Shown: positions 22,076 through 36,997, numbered from the stretch's first letter. The stretch: DNA of 60,000 nt from Tubulanus polymorphus (GCF_964204645.1 NC_134025.1:7695001-7755000); one strand, 5' to 3'. The notes: a model not told the origin generated them from the sequence alone. Program-made: numbers and translations.

Positions 22076-24117
22076 TTTCGGCTATATGATTCGGATAAGA
22101 GATTATCACTCACGAAGATGCAGCAATCACAGACCACACCCCAGTAGTATCGGTTTAACTTTCCTCATAACGACAAACAGAAGAAAAGTCTCATTTCAAA
22201 CGATGCGAAAGCGATATAAATCCGACGCCTGCTGCAAAGACTCATTCTGATGAGAAACGTGATGAAACAGGTAGAATAATTATCCACAATATTAATTAAT
22301 CGCCATTGACATGGAACCGACTACACGTGCTTATACCAACATCGGTATTGCTTTGTAGCTAAATGCCATTTTGAACGACGAGACCGTTCTCGCCAGCAAC
22401 ATCGTAACGGAGCGTAATGCGTGAATCCTGGTACCGACTCTCCACCATAATACATTAGTTTCAGTAGCAAATCTATAAATCTACACGACGACTATTTAAG
22501 CTAAACATATGGTGTTATTAGGTGGCATTTGCAGCTCCAATACACTTTACCTATATCCAACTGCCGCACGTGCTTTAGTCCATGCACAAAAACTGTGTCT
22601 TAATTGCTAAGTGATTAATTCGGGATAATCCCATGATATCGGGAATAGTTTTTATGATATATTGGTGCGAACGAAATTCACGTGAAGCTTAGATATCGAG
22701 AATAGTAAAATAGATGAAGTCTGTCGCAGAAGATTGTCTTCTGTAAGGTTCGACAACCAATTGTCACACACGGTGACCGTGACAGCTTTCAAACCAAACT
22801 ACGATGCTTTCATCAGAATCGCAGCAGTTGGCCATATATATTATCAAAGGATTTCCTGTTCGCTGTTAATTGAGGTGGCAACGGTATATATACATAAGAC
22901 AAGGTATCAAGCATCGTACTAACGGTTCAGATAGAACTGGTGTGTACAGATTTCTACAGGAAAGTGTAAGCTGGACAATTCGTCGTGTAGGCCTGCTTAA
23001 AATGTATCGGAAATTAAACTGGCCATTACGGAAATTATCAGTTAAATCACATGCCATTATACTGATTCTCAAAACTGACTTACTACATTATGATATGAAA
23101 TATCTAGATTGTAAGTCTTCAAATTAATAAACCTAATTTACCAGTGTTGTATATGTTAAAATGCTCAAAAACGATCGTAAGTTTTTTCTGTAGTCACGTT
23201 CAAGGCGAATATGTCGGGCGAATTATCAAGTAAACGCTATACCGGTAATATGCTCTTCATAAACGTTATGCTTTATACATCAGTTTCAGATGCTCGCGGA
23301 AGATTGATATGACAAATATTTCTAGCGTTAAAATTTAGATAAATACGCAAAACGCTTGATAACTGGCGTTCACGCATAGTTCATAATGATTACGATAAAA
23401 CTTATGCATTAGGAAAAGATCATGAATTTCATTGTTGGGTTACACGCCTTAAAAACTTTAGACAGATATAAGAATCGAGGATTAAATTGAATAGTTAATG
23501 AATGAAACAAAAAAAACCGCACAATCTTTTAAGAAATACATAGTTATGTTAATGTCTAAACAGTCCTTGAGTGGACGTGATGTATTTTAGAACGATTGAG
23601 CATCCATAAATAATAAATCGCTGGGAAACATACACGAAGGTCCACTTGATCATGCATGCAAAAACGAGAGCACGCTTGGCATGATATCAGGTTAGCGCAA
23701 ATTCTGGTTTATTCATGATGAAGAAGAGGTAAATCTCATTTGATATTGACATTCAAATTTGAAGAAATCAATTAAACTCTTATTTACCCTAACATACTAA
23801 AACTTTAACATCATTTAACAACTCACTTGCGATGTATTAATGCTGTTAGAATTTACAGTATCAATCGAGAATATAGTACAAAACGCAGAGATGCCATCTT
23901 TCCATTTAGCAATGAACTGCAATGCACGGAATAAATCGAAAGAAACGATTTTCTCATAATCAATGTAATGCCGATATGAAAGTGGCAGTATTCAGCCTTT
24001 AGATTGAAATGAGGTTGAATTTAAGATTCAATAATAGATTCAACCGGATTGAGATAAATAGTGATTACCCTACATCATATGTTGACGAAGCTTAGCTACG
24101 TATTAACCTATGTTAAA
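22076..24117. other. Intronic stretch without a recognised gene
   Basis: Upstream of the RRxS exon. It may include the promoter and 5'UTR of that exon (first 200 bp), with a minus-strand donor-like CTTC|GTGAGT near 22113. Short ORFs at 22.7-23.1 kb show no recognisable domain. Confidence 0.5.
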
Positions 24118-24254
24118 GTACGTTGTTGTAATTGCTATTTTGTGACGCCAATGCACATCGACTCATTCACTAACTACCCTCTTTAGATGATGTATTGTTG
24201 TTAGCAGTACAATGCATGAAAACAATTTTGTAACGATTTCTACGGTGTCAAAAA
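24118..24254 (+). mobile_element. TIR element copy C, partial (TTGACGCC family)
   Basis: It shares with copies A and B the ordered blocks GTAATTG..ATTTTGTGACGCCAAT, TGCACATCGACTCA and the right end TACGGTGTCAAAAA. The left half of the family consensus is missing or too diverged to see. Confidence 0.6.
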
Positions 24255-24726
24255 TTCTTTACTAAAGAAACGACTGTGACACATGTCCGCTAAGCGTTGC
24301 ATCATCAAACAGTGAAGGCTGAGCTGAGAAATAGTTCACAAATAATTTCATAGAGGGAAGCAGAGTAGTGTTTCATAATTTGGAACATATAAAATGGCCA
24401 AAGAAAATGAATCTTGCTACTCGAAAATGAGATGATTCATTAAGAAACCAATATGTACGTGAGTGTAATATATTATTTACGACGGAAACCGAAGAATGTA
24501 AATGGGAAATACGCAATTAGACGAATAGCTAGTTTATTATGATAAGGATAAGATTTTGATGTAAAGTCGCATCCACAAGTTGTATATACTACAACGATTT
24601 TCAGTCGGCGTTCTTCGTATTAGAATAACAAAGAGAGTGTAATCCACATTTAATTGAAGGGACACTCGGAAGGAGACAGCGATATACGAAGCAGCGTCTT
24701 TTCGTCTTTAGTATCTGACGAACTAA

Positions 24727-25151
24727 TCATGGTCCCGCGAAGGATATTCAAGGTGGAAATCACCTGCTCTGTATACATCAGGTGATACGAAGTATCCCGG
24801 AGTAATAGCAGAACAACGAGAAGCGTATCGGTTTATGGTCGAGAAACGCCATAAAGAGCAGAAGAAGGTCATTAAATCTTCTTTGATTAGAAAAAAGCGA
24901 AACACACATAAGACAAACTGTACCGACAATGTCTTATGATATATGGAGCTGTAATCATTGATTTAGGTTCTGGTGTACGGTATGTAGGGTCAATTATCCC
25001 GAAATTGCAGAAACAAAATAAGCATTCAAACAAGAGACTACACCATTGTCTCATCGAAAAATGGGCTATTTTCTGTGAATTTAGTTTACCCATATCTGTC
25101 GACTGCTTTCTTCAAGGTAACGCCAGGACTATACAGTGTATAAGCTTTTGA
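24727..25151 (+). other. Two adjacent protein-like ORFs in different frames, unidentified
   Basis: The first frame (24727-24930) reads SWSREGYSRWKSPALYTSGD then ..EQREAYRFMVEKRHKEQKK.., rich in K, E and R. After its stop a second frame opens at 24936 with MIYGAVIIDLGSGVRYVGSI. The two may be pieces of one decayed gene separated by a frameshift. 'IIDLGSG' loosely recalls the phosphate-1 loop of actin/Hsp70-type ATPases but nothing else supports that. The minus strand also has ORFs over the same interval. Confidence 0.2.
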
Positions 25152-25908
25152 TGTTATGCAAAACAAAGGTGGGAATTCCTATAAACTAAAGCCCACGAGC
25201 GATGACTGCGGCACGAAAATGACATAATTTGAACCAAACTCCAGCATATTATAGTTACCATTCGTTTGTAATGTGCGCAATGGGTTAATGGAAAGGACAT
25301 CATCAGTTACATATAACTAGATTTACAAAGGTACTCTTATCGAGCTATTATTCCGTTACTAATGTACCACTGGGATGGATATCATTCATACATTATTACT
25401 ATTATTATGTGGATAAATCACAAAGCATCCAGTGCTGGGCGTTTATCAAACTGCCCAGACTATTGATGGATAAACTACACTGCACGCCAGTCCTGTTCTT
25501 TAATTCATCACGTATGATTATCGCGTAATGACGATCATTTTGTCCGGGATCAACGGCATTTAACTCGATAAAATACTGAATAACATAAAATATCCCAAGC
25601 ACACAATAATAATCCACCCGTATGCAAAATGACAAAATCTCGCAAAGAAATGATCGTTCGTTCTCATACGTCAGAAAGTTGTTGATGTCTCATTACATCG
25701 ATGTTATAGCTACATAAATTGGCCCATTAGAATCCGGTTAAGTAGTTCTAGGACGAAGTAGATATCTATTCATCTATGCTACAGAGTATATGTGAATACT
25801 GTGTGCGTGCATGTGGATGTTACACTACTGGACGAAAGGCAGACTGTGTGACTAGGTGACTGGACTACAGGACGACTGACGATTGACTCAACTGCAACGA
25901 CTGGCTGA

Positions 25909-25954
25909 AGTTAAAAGTGAGCGGAACTAAAAGTTAAAAGTGAGCGGAACTAAA
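25909..25954. repeat. 23-bp tandem duplication
   Basis: The unit beginning AGTTAAAAGTGAGCGGAACT occurs twice in direct tandem with no mismatches seen. Confidence 0.9.
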
Positions 25955-25959
25955 TCTTT

Positions 25960-28900
25960 TTTTGCCCGAGTAGGCGTTTGCACCGCAACCATGTCGAGTT
26001 CAAAACATGTGGTGCCCGGAGTTGTCGAATTTGTTTGAAGAATACCTGATAGTTCGGAAAAAAAGTATATCGGATAGGATAAGTTTGTTCCAGAGAGCAA
26101 TATAATCAATTAAAATAGAGCGGAATCAAATGAAAGAAAATAACGATAACAAATGCCGCTGCAAAGCAGCGATTAGGAGTCCTTACAAATTGGCTAAAGT
26201 TATCATATTTATGCTGTAATTCTCTAAATAATTTCAGGCTTTGAAAAAATGAATCTAGATACCAACTTGAGTAAAATTCAAGTATTACCGAGATACAAGT
26301 ATTACATACACATTTGTCGATAGCACAACATAGTTGGAATAAGATATAAGGATTTTGAATGTTATTTTTACGGTATCTTCACGACATATCTAGTAGTCAT
26401 CTTCAGGAATTTTATGATACAGTGGAAACATATAATGATAACGCATTCATTATTTATCATTATCATCATCCGTGTTACTGCTGTTATTGTCATTGAGTCA
26501 GTCGACCAGTCACCCAGTCGGCCAGACTCTAAATGTCGCCCAGTCTATAGTCGGCGGTCGTCCGTCTTCGGATCACGCCAAAATGAGGGACCGCATCACA
26601 ACTAACATATGGAATATCTCCCTACACCCGCCGTGCACTATTCCATCGTATTTTCACACTTGGGCTGCTACATGAAGCACAGTGCATGCTGCATTTTCAT
26701 ATGCATGATTATTGACATTGTCGACAAGTTAAGAGAGCTGTTGATAAGATGAGGAATGATACATATCCTCAATATGTGCGACTACTAAAAGCGGAAATTA
26801 ACATTCCACCAAAAAGGGTTATTTCAGTTCTATGAACTGATCTATTCATATCGATATCGGCCACGTTTTTATAAAACGTAATATGAAGCAAGTTTTTATT
26901 GCATTCTGAAGCCAGCCACATGTGTTCTGACTGTTGTGCGATTTGTGAATGCTTGTAATTTGATATGGATCAAGTGACTGACGAAGTATAAAAGATATTC
27001 TAGACTCATTTGTGAAATGAATTAGATAATTCTTTTACCTTCATTGTATAGATTACGTACGAGCATTGCGGCCGGTTTAAAAAGTCGACTTTCGAATGTT
27101 GAGTCAAAATAAACCCTCAAAATTGGTAATGGATCCGGAGGCAAAATAACTCACAACTGTGCAAGTGAAGCTATGATCGATGTAAGGAGAAATATGGTAT
27201 TCCACGTCTGTAAATGTGCAGCCGTGTTGGCATTCACATCACTACAAAAAATGACTTTTTAAACTTGAAAAATGAATGTTAGGTGGTCACACTCTCCCGT
27301 AGTTCATTGATCATGATCTAATGGAATGAGAACATATCATTGCTATATAAAGAACCACGAAGGGAGCATGGCCAGGTATAGAGATGGATATAGATTTCGG
27401 TTTGAATTTCTCTTGGGAAAATGGAGAATGTGTGTATTGAGCTTGGGAAATTTTCCATTAAATATTTAGAAACATGTGGATGAACAAGTAGCTTGAGCCA
27501 TGGGGGAAGTGTGCGAGAAATCTAGGAATGCAATTATAGTTCGTTGGACGTGTGGGATATGACGCAGATAACAAAATCTATAAGTGCGAGGCAACGCGAA
27601 TCTAAAATAATTCATACAGATCCCAAATCTGGAAAACGATACCGATTTACATTCCCAATTCTTAAGCTTACTGAAAATTTAGTTGTTTATCAGGGACCAA
27701 TCCAGTAGTTGCAGCCAGAGCCAAATTCAACCGTAAGAAATTTGGTCTCCCGTCGGAATTCCACGGTAGAGTTTGCATTCATTAACTAATAGGACTCGTG
27801 CTAGATCGTGCTGCTACTCGTGCGACCAGAAAATATGTAAATGACGATGATGTACTTTTCATGACGTAGATTTGCATCATGTTCGAGAATAGAAAATTCA
27901 GCATGAAACCTAATGATGATGGTGGCTTTAATCAAGCATATTCTGATTACGAATGTACGGCAATTTCATCAACAATTCACTTCTCGAGCGGGAATTACTG
28001 CCATTGCTTTTATACCGAGTCGTGCATTAGGTGCTATTGTAGAGATGTCTCGAATATCCATATACATTACCAAAAGCCATGTGTAATATGCCAACTGGCT
28101 GCAATTAATTGATCATAATTATTGCTTTCCTAATGACGAGACTGGAAACATTGTGCAACCCTTGGGATCTTGGCAACTGCTCTATGTAAGCTGTATGTTA
28201 TTTACTAGAATTTGAAAATTGCCATATATTGACTGCATTCCTCTAACGTGATGATTGGCTATTATCGTAATGGGTATTAAGAGCAAAATCCACCTCACCT
28301 ATGCCATACTCGGACCAATTTACCTAGTTTTACAATACATCAAGCAATTTGGAGATATATGAAACCACTTACGGTGTATAAGGTTGATGACAAAAACACT
28401 CAATTGAGATAAATGTCGATTTTCTGCCAAAAGATAATCTTAAGATCAGTTAGAAGAATTGTTGCTGTCATAAGAACTACAAAGCGAATTTCTTCGTATT
28501 TTGGCTCTGAGTGAAAATAATTTCATTTAATTCATCAATCATCCAATAAAAGAAATTAGGAGCTGAGCCTGAATTCTTGACGACAGCGACGGAATGGTTT
28601 CGTCTGTCTGTGCACTCTAGTTAATCATTCATTGATGATGCAAAGGTTTCCACAAAAGACACATTTCTAATTTGCAGAATATGAGTCGAAAACGAATTTG
28701 CGCCTATCCCCTCCATAAAAAATCAGATGGCATTTTCGCTTTCTACGCAATCTCGTTACTTACGGCCATTAGCAGATGTCTCAGGGAAAATATTTGGTTA
28801 GTTTCTGAGAAGAATTTTCATTGTTATGGTTTCATTAGTACGTCATAGTTATTTGGTCCGCGTGGACACTTAACGTCACAAGGAGAGCCAATGATTTATG

Positions 28901-31900
28901 GATTCAACGAATTCAGTTCAATGCGAAGAGGAGGGGTGTTTATCTTTATGACATTGCATCAAACATTGTGATTAGTGTGAAACTATTCTGTCGGACATAA
29001 AACACACGTCTCGTTAAATGCACCGTGCGTTTTTGCTAAGACATTGGTAAAATGAGTAAAAACATTGTATTGAACGGATTCCTACTCGACGACCAAGCCA
29101 TTTAAGAGGTCTTTATGAAAGAGAAAAAACGCTGGTGGCTTAAAGGATATTCAATCCATTAAGTTAGTTTTCTCTTGTCGGACATTCAGTGAATTCTAAA
29201 ACTAAAGATAAGTCCAAACATCGATTTTCATTAAAACATAATGTAGGGCTAAAGGGTATTCATTCATTCAGTCCATTTGCTCAGCTCAACTCCTCTAAAC
29301 TTTTTACGCGGAAATTACATTGTCGATATGAGTAGACGTCACGCAACCTTCAAATACACTGTGAAATTAGACAACAATATGCCCGACATATCAAGTCGAT
29401 ATACCCGAGCAATAACCTCCCGTTATGAGAACGTGCTATCGACATACGCTTCTGGCCAACACAACAATAATGGTTCCTATGGGAATTAGTTCGCATCCTG
29501 AAATGAAATTCATATGCGCTGCAAAGTAACAATGAATGAAGAATTTATAGCGACACAGAAAGCTTTTGACAGCAGAGTTTTCATCATATTACAGCAATAC
29601 TGTGCGATATGATACAGCAGAAATACGAGGTAACGACTTCGATTGCGCAGGTCTGATGCCTCTATCTACATACGTTAGTTTCATAGGATCACATTGCGAT
29701 GGGCTGGAAATTTGATTTGAGATATTACAATATGCGTATAGTAGAAGTGCAGCGGCGGAGCTGGCAAGATGGTAAGAAGCTATTAAAAGGTTCGCATTTG
29801 ACATTAGGAATTTGAAAGCAGAATCAATGAACAGGAGATTTGTAAGATGGCCAGATACTAAGTGACTGTGCACTTATAGGAGCAGTACTTGGAAGATAGA
29901 AGATTCTACTGTCCCGTTGTTATCGACGTGATATTTTTTCTGAGAAATCAAGAGAATGCATCGTGGAACTCGAGCCGAGAGTTGACGTATCCTTTTTCAA
30001 CGAAGGGAAAAATAGAAACTTTACCGAGGGATGTCGTCTGACAATCGCCACGAAGTGATTCCCACGCATGACGTTTAATATTTGAGAAAACCACCCCGCG
30101 GAGTAAGCTCATGTTGAGTTGCAATGATTATCAAGAAAACCGAGAATTATTTAAAAGAACTGGCTCGTAGGTGTCGGCTGCTTCTAGTTAGCTTCTTTTC
30201 GTAGTCAGCACGAACCGATAGATAGGAATTAATTATTTGCAAATACCAATATATATATATGTCTGTATGTAATCAGAAATCTTCGAAATTACGTCGATAT
30301 CTTGCCTTGTATCATCTATGGTAGCGGTATTCATTTGTCAGTTGGTTTTGACAGATGTGTTATCCCAAGTGGCCTGCCACACGGTTCAGCTTTGGTCAAA
30401 TATTGACAATGAAAATTGAATTCCAGCTAATTCGTTTGTCTTATCAATTCGTGCATAGATTTTTCAATTACCGCTACCACTGTCCCCAAGGACAAACCCG
30501 ATAAAATGATACATATAGTTATCGAGGATCGAGGAGGTTCGTCGCTCGCAGCAAAATGTTATCAATCATAGTAACAAAAGGTGAATTTCCCACATAGAAT
30601 TTGCAAAAAATTGAAAGACAAATAAAAAATTCTAGGAATAGTTATTTTTCGATTCAAAACTGATTGTCTTTGTAGAAGAATTCGAAAAATGAATGATATT
30701 TTCTCAATAATGTCTTCTTGGTTTTAGGTAGATCTTTTTCGGCGTCCTCGCTCAGATCGGTTCAGATAAAACTATCCACATGTAATCCATAAAACGCCTG
30801 TCAAAGCAGGCGGAATATTGATTATCGTTTGGCTCCTTTTTCATAATGACTTGACAAATGAATGATAATTTACAACGATATATCTAAAGAATCCCTGCAG
30901 CAATGTTATTGCAATATAATGAGAGGACATGACGCGCGCACGTATTGATTGTATTGGCATATTTAATGTTCATGAAAGAAGAGGGAATTCAATAACGTGC
31001 ATCCGTATTTCGATGACTTTGTACACGAATCTGATTTCAGTATACGGCGCATTAGATCTACGAGTACGGGTATTAAATTGTCAATTGTCTCATCGATAAG
31101 TTCATATCTATTTGCGTCATATTCCATCCAACTTTGACGGATTCGATTGGATTTTACTGAATAATGCCAAGGGAGGACTTCTGTACGATTGGCACGACCT
31201 TTAGGGAACGACGCCTAATAGAAATTCATCCACATGGGCAAACCTCATTTTTGGCGAGGGATGCTTTATCGATGAAGTCATCAAACAGTTGTTTCTCGAA
31301 AAGCAATAATACTAATCAGGACATTTCGCTGCTTTGAAGCATTGTAATATTAAACCCATCAAGGGGCTCGATAACGGATTGTGTAATGAAAGAAAAAGTC
31401 ACAAAAATGTCTACATGTATATCCAGTTTATAGATCAACGGAAATCAGGCGTCAACCATTCTTTCAACCACTCAAAAACTTTATATTAGTTGATAAGCGA
31501 GGCTTCCAATATTATGACGGCTCTGTTAACTTCAAATGCCAATATGTTTCGGCGGCATCTCGATGTCAATGGATATATTCGGTTATATTGAAATTTTTCC
31601 ATGCTGGATGGGAATGTTTTCCGCTGTCGGCATATAGCTGATATGATGGATGGACTATCGGCACAAAGGCAGACACGAGTTCTTTTTCGCCGAGCTTAAT
31701 CTTCGCGATTCGATACACCTGTTCTCCGGGATGAAATTAATAAATTATTAATCACTAAGTCTTTCCTTCGGACACAGATCCTGATTTAATTTTGCCGAGT
31801 GATAAATGCCACAGCCAGATAGAACATGATTCCTACAAATTGATACGGATTGTAGTGGGATTATACAAATCGCGAATTTTTTACATGTATCATCCAAATT

Positions 31901-32880
31901 CAAAAAAGTTGAACATGCCAATCCTGATTGTGCCATGTACGCTGCCCTTTTCATTAACATGCCAAATGAACTGATCAACAAACTTGGTTTTAAGAATGAT
32001 TTCTCTAGCGAAGTATAGTTGCTACATGAACTGCACAAAGTGTCATGTTACTACAGTAACAGCCTCGGCGAACAAGCCAACTCACAGCAAACAAGATAAC
32101 GCTTCAATTCCAAGTTAGCAAATAAAGCCGAAGCAAAATGATGAGGAGCAATTTGATGGCGGCAGAAATGTGCATTTACCCAACAAGTCACACAATAATG
32201 TTAAACACATAGAAACACTAACGAAAATCTTGGTATAGTAAAAGTGAGGTTTTAAAAAAGAATGTATTTACAGATTACTTAAGTCCGAATGTATTGAAAT
32301 TCATTTAAATCTCTATTACAATCTCTATTATATTTTCTCTATACTCCCACGGAAAAAAAGTTCGAATCTAATAAACATGCACGTGCACATTCACGTAATT
32401 ATATTCCATACAACGTAAAATTGTGTATACAAGACATCTGCAAATGTGAAGAGATTTTCAATAGTCACAAGTGGCACTCGTGTATATGTATCTGTGTTGC
32501 AGAAAAATTATGAATATTAATATCTGATAACGTGTAGAGATATTTACTCTTTCCAAGGCATTCATTTTGATACCTAAGAGATGAACGGGTATATGCCTAC
32601 ACGTAAAACCGTTTCTGGCAAAATTTCACCGGGAACATTTATCATATCATAGAAGTTCTTCTCAGAGGTAGAGCATCAAATCTACGGCTAATGGCTGTTA
32701 ATTAGTAACAGTCCAAGTCCGCTAGATAGATGCCAGTTAATTTGATTAGCGAATTCTCGTAAAGTTTTAGAGACGAGATGTTTGCCCATGAGCTGGATGG
32801 AGGCAGTATAACTATGTTTGCCGATATCATTGAAGTTCGAGACTATATCGACGAAAACATCCAAAAACATCATATCATAG
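25960..32880. other. Long intronic stretch without a recognised gene
   Basis: AT-rich DNA with scattered short ORFs on both strands (for example 27879-28112 plus, 29277-29489 plus, 29589-29873 minus) and no supported exon. At 28764-28769 a minus-strand ATGGCC abuts a consensus donor (GCC|GTAAGT), which could at most be a two-codon first exon. Around 31.75-32.1 kb broken plus-strand frames (..KVEHANPDCAMYAALFINM..) look like a decayed coding fragment. Confidence 0.4.
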
Positions 32881-32883
32881 AAG

Positions 32884-33659
<776 letters not shown>

Positions 33660-33826
33660 GCAAATGCAAATAGATATATTGCAAATAGAAAATGCTTTCT
33701 CAATTATATAAATTAGAATTATTTTCACTTTCCCGTAATTATTGGAATTGCGGTATCGTGTCTCATTATCGCTGACTGAAACTGTCTTGCATACCTAAGT
33801 ATAAGTATTGAGAGGACATCGCTTAC

Positions 33827-33856
33827 CGTGTGTTTGTCTTTTCTCTGTTCCACCAT
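33827..33856 (-). CDS. Weak candidate for a short alternative first exon of the DPP-like gene
   Basis: The ATG at 33856 opens ten codons, MVEQRKDKHT, ending at a good donor ACG|GTAAGC in phase 0. The frame is open upstream for another 22 codons to a TGA. It would give a short basic cytoplasmic tail before [11 protein letters not shown]. Ten codons are too few to argue for selection, and a random ATG plus donor in phase 0 is expected now and then in 60 kb. Confidence 0.2.
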
Positions 33857-34754
33857 GCCCACACCTAAGTACACCCAGGGGAAATTACACCGAATTTCAA
33901 TTTGCCTTTCCCTCTCTAGTCAGTTAGAACACAGAAGTTTTCCTATAATGATGCCTCTGTCACTTGTAATTAGTTACACGCGGCGCAGGCAACGAGTCCA
34001 ATTTGAAAAAAATATTTTTGATGGAGGCTGCGAGTATCTAAAATAGCAAATGTGTCAGTGACTTCAGATCTCTAAGGTTTTAGGCAACCCACTGAGGGAC
34101 AATGGCTCTTCGTAAACGAAGGTAAAGGAATGTAGCTGTTTACTTCGTTCTAGATAAAATGGCGTTTTCCTACAACGGGAGGTATGCATTCCATGGAGAC
34201 TATACGTTAAAACGCGTAACAGGCAAAATTCCCCCGGTAAATATCCCCCGAGGTAGAAATCCCCCAAATTCAGTTTTTAATCAAATTAGATTTACATGGT
34301 GGGGTACATATCAAACTGGACAACTGGTGATAATTACCTTTAACTTCTTAGAAAAAAGATAATCATTACCTCTATCAAGAGGGTTAAGTTTCTCCGTCTG
34401 TTTGTTTGCGTGTACATTTTATCTGATGGTAAAAATGGGCCCCCGTATTAGTACACTTCCCATGACTATTTCAGACAACAGATAAAGCACGATGGTTACC
34501 ATCCACACGAAATCATTATCTTACCAATTTCGAATACATGACACCTTTGAATCTATCCCGTAATTTCGGCATCAGAATTTATACGCACTGCATACGAAAC
34601 AAACTGAATTCTACTTATGAGCCATCTCCCTTGAATCACAACGTGGTTTAATACGGACGGACAACTAACAGCTGGGTGGTTTTTACACACCCTCATATCA
34701 TACATCTATTCAAATATACGACTTCGGTTTTTATCGGCTGTCAACTGTAACTGA

Positions 34755-34768
34755 TTTTCAGGTAAGTA
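34755..34768 (+). other. Juxtaposed acceptor and donor on the plus strand
   Basis: CTGATTTTCAG|GTAAGTAAC, with branch-point-like CTGTAACTGAT just upstream, is a perfect zero-length-exon arrangement. It is antisense to the DPP-like gene, so it is either chance or evidence of an unrecognised plus-strand transcript. Confidence 0.3.
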
Positions 34769-36191
34769 ACACGTGCGTTAGTTTTTGTGGCTATAGATAA
34801 GCTTCCACGTTGAGAAAGCGTGTTTGAATTACGTAGCATGTTGATAAGGCCATCGCTTTATCGGGATATTTTTGTTCGTTGTCGAAGCGACTTGGTGGAA
34901 TGGTCTGGTCGAAACCATCGACAAACGACCGGAGAGTTGCGTACGTATACATAATCAGCGTGGTTGATTAATCGAATTATCTTTCAGGTTCAACTGCGTT
35001 CCAGATGCAGATGTACTTCTACTCACAGCCCAACTAAAGCAAATACTATGTACACATAATTGTGCAATATCAATCAATTTAAGATGATACATGACGACAC
35101 ATTGTTTTGAAGAAATTAACTTAATCAATTACTAATCTTAGTTTGAAATTAATCATTCGTTCTTCGTCGTATTTATTTGATAAGCTAATATATAATGTGT
35201 GCGACTAACTGTATTGTACTGTTCTCGTTAGGCGACCAATAGAAATGTATTTCACTGACTTTTTCTCGTAATAATCATTTGTAACCATGGTTTCAGTGTT
35301 GCTAAATTGCGGCAACGGGGTCTGTGAAGTGAACGCGTGACGTATGAAGTGAAAGGTAGAGTGCACTTCACATTCACTTGTTGGCCTCATAACCATTATT
35401 TCGCATGGCTCGAAAGAATTCCGAAGTGGATGTAAATGAATCATTACCTACCCCCGAAAATAATATATATAAAACTAAAAAATGTATACAACAGTTTGCC
35501 TACATTTATATAAGAACCGATAGATGAATGGTTTCATAATTATTAGGCCGATATATCCTACGCAACATTTTGAACATACGCTGTTCGGCCGCAAAAACGT
35601 CTACTCACTGTTTCAGATTGGCGATGACTGATGGCCTTCATTTGCATCATTGTCCGGTCCATTTTAGACCCGGGTTTCGTTTTTTACCCCTAAATCGTTC
35701 GAAAAAATGCCGATGGATCTAAATTTTGTAAGACTCTAGAATGATGTCAACCAGAGTTCTCAGCCACCACCATTTTCAATATTGCAATCGTAGGAAAACG
35801 ACGATTTCAAATAATAACAATAGAATCAATAATTTCACTGATAACTCACAGGTAACCGTAATAACAAAATGTTGCGAGTAAATTCCGATAACGAGGACAT
35901 CGATTTTAATTGATTTTCGTTTTATGTTACCAACTCTTATCTCGATACGTCAACAATGACCTAGGAAGAATTTCATTTGGTTTTACGATTTAACTGGTCA
36001 TAGTATAAAAATATAACGATAGATTTCTGTGGTCGATTTTCAGTGTTACTTTAAACCTGGACTAACGAACCCATGCATATAGTAAATACACAGGCAAATG
36101 CCGCAACACCATCTCCATCAGTAGTTCATTAATGGGAATTTGTTATCAAATAAACACAAAGTCGATTCAACGAAAAATGTTCAAAAAATTA

Positions 36192-36250
36192 AGATAATGC
36201 TTACCTGTAGATTTCAAAAAGCAGTGACAGCAGCACATGAAAGAAGAAAA
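36192..36250 (-). promoter_or_regulatory. Candidate recursive splice site (ratchet point) in the DPP-like intron
   Basis: On the minus strand a long pyrimidine-rich run (CCTTTTTCTTCTTTCATGTG, continuing CTGCTGTCACTGCTTTTTG) with no AG leads to TCTACAG|GTAAGC, with the junction between 36205 and 36204. This is an acceptor directly abutting a donor with no exon between, the hallmark of recursive splicing sites in long introns. It is in the sense orientation of the DPP-like gene, inside the intron that would follow the 57.8-kb or 37.5-kb first exon. Inference from sequence only. Confidence 0.5.
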
Positions 36251-36694
36251 AGGAATATTATTGTTATCGTGACGTTACCGCTGTATTTTGTATATTTGTG
36301 AAGATTTTTTGTAGAAAGCTTGAAATCATAAATACAATGGATTTAAAGACAATTATTTCAAATTTTTTCAAATTGTTTGATGAGACACTTGTTTAAATGG
36401 GTATTTATGCGAGACTGGCGATAATTGCCAAAAAAGCACATCAACATAGATTGCACATTGACATATATAGCGGAGGGGATTGCTCGGATGTACAGCGCTA
36501 AATAATGTACATTTGAAACATGTATATGTATCTAACTCGTATGAAGCGTTCAGACAGCATTGTTAGAGCATTGCTCATTAGCTTGTCCCCCGGGAACTGG
36601 AAAATCAGAAAATACAAGTGGAACTGAAGGTCGCAAGTACATCACAACAACTAATGTCAATAGCGAACATGCTTTTAGATAACAAATGCATGCC

Positions 36695-36716
36695 ATGTGT
36701 GTGTGTGTGTATGTGT
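36695..36716. repeat. Short (GT)n microsatellite
   Basis: About 22 bp of GT repeat with one interruption. Confidence 0.85.
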
Positions 36717-36974
36717 TTGTGACACATTATCCGAGTCAAAAAATGGCCCACGAAAAATAGAGAATGATATATTATAAATCCGATCTCGAACGAGCTGTCT
36801 ATAGAGATGGTCTTCGAAAAAGATTTTATATCCAGAAACTCGATATCATACTAAGAACATTGTATATGATATTCCAGAAACTATGGCAGTAAATTGTTCA
36901 TCGGTTTTTCGATACTCATAAGGCTATCAATATTATTGGAAATAATAACAGCTATGTTCAAATAAAATGAACCT

Positions 36975-36997
36975 ACACACGCACACACACACACACG
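36975..36997. repeat. Short (CA)n microsatellite
   Basis: About 23 bp of CA repeat with one CG interruption. Confidence 0.85.

Noticed and set aside
35205-35444. Minus-strand ATG ORF ending in phase 0 at TCA|GTGAAA
   Set aside because: The donor is poor and the composition is unremarkable; treated as chance among many ATG frames.
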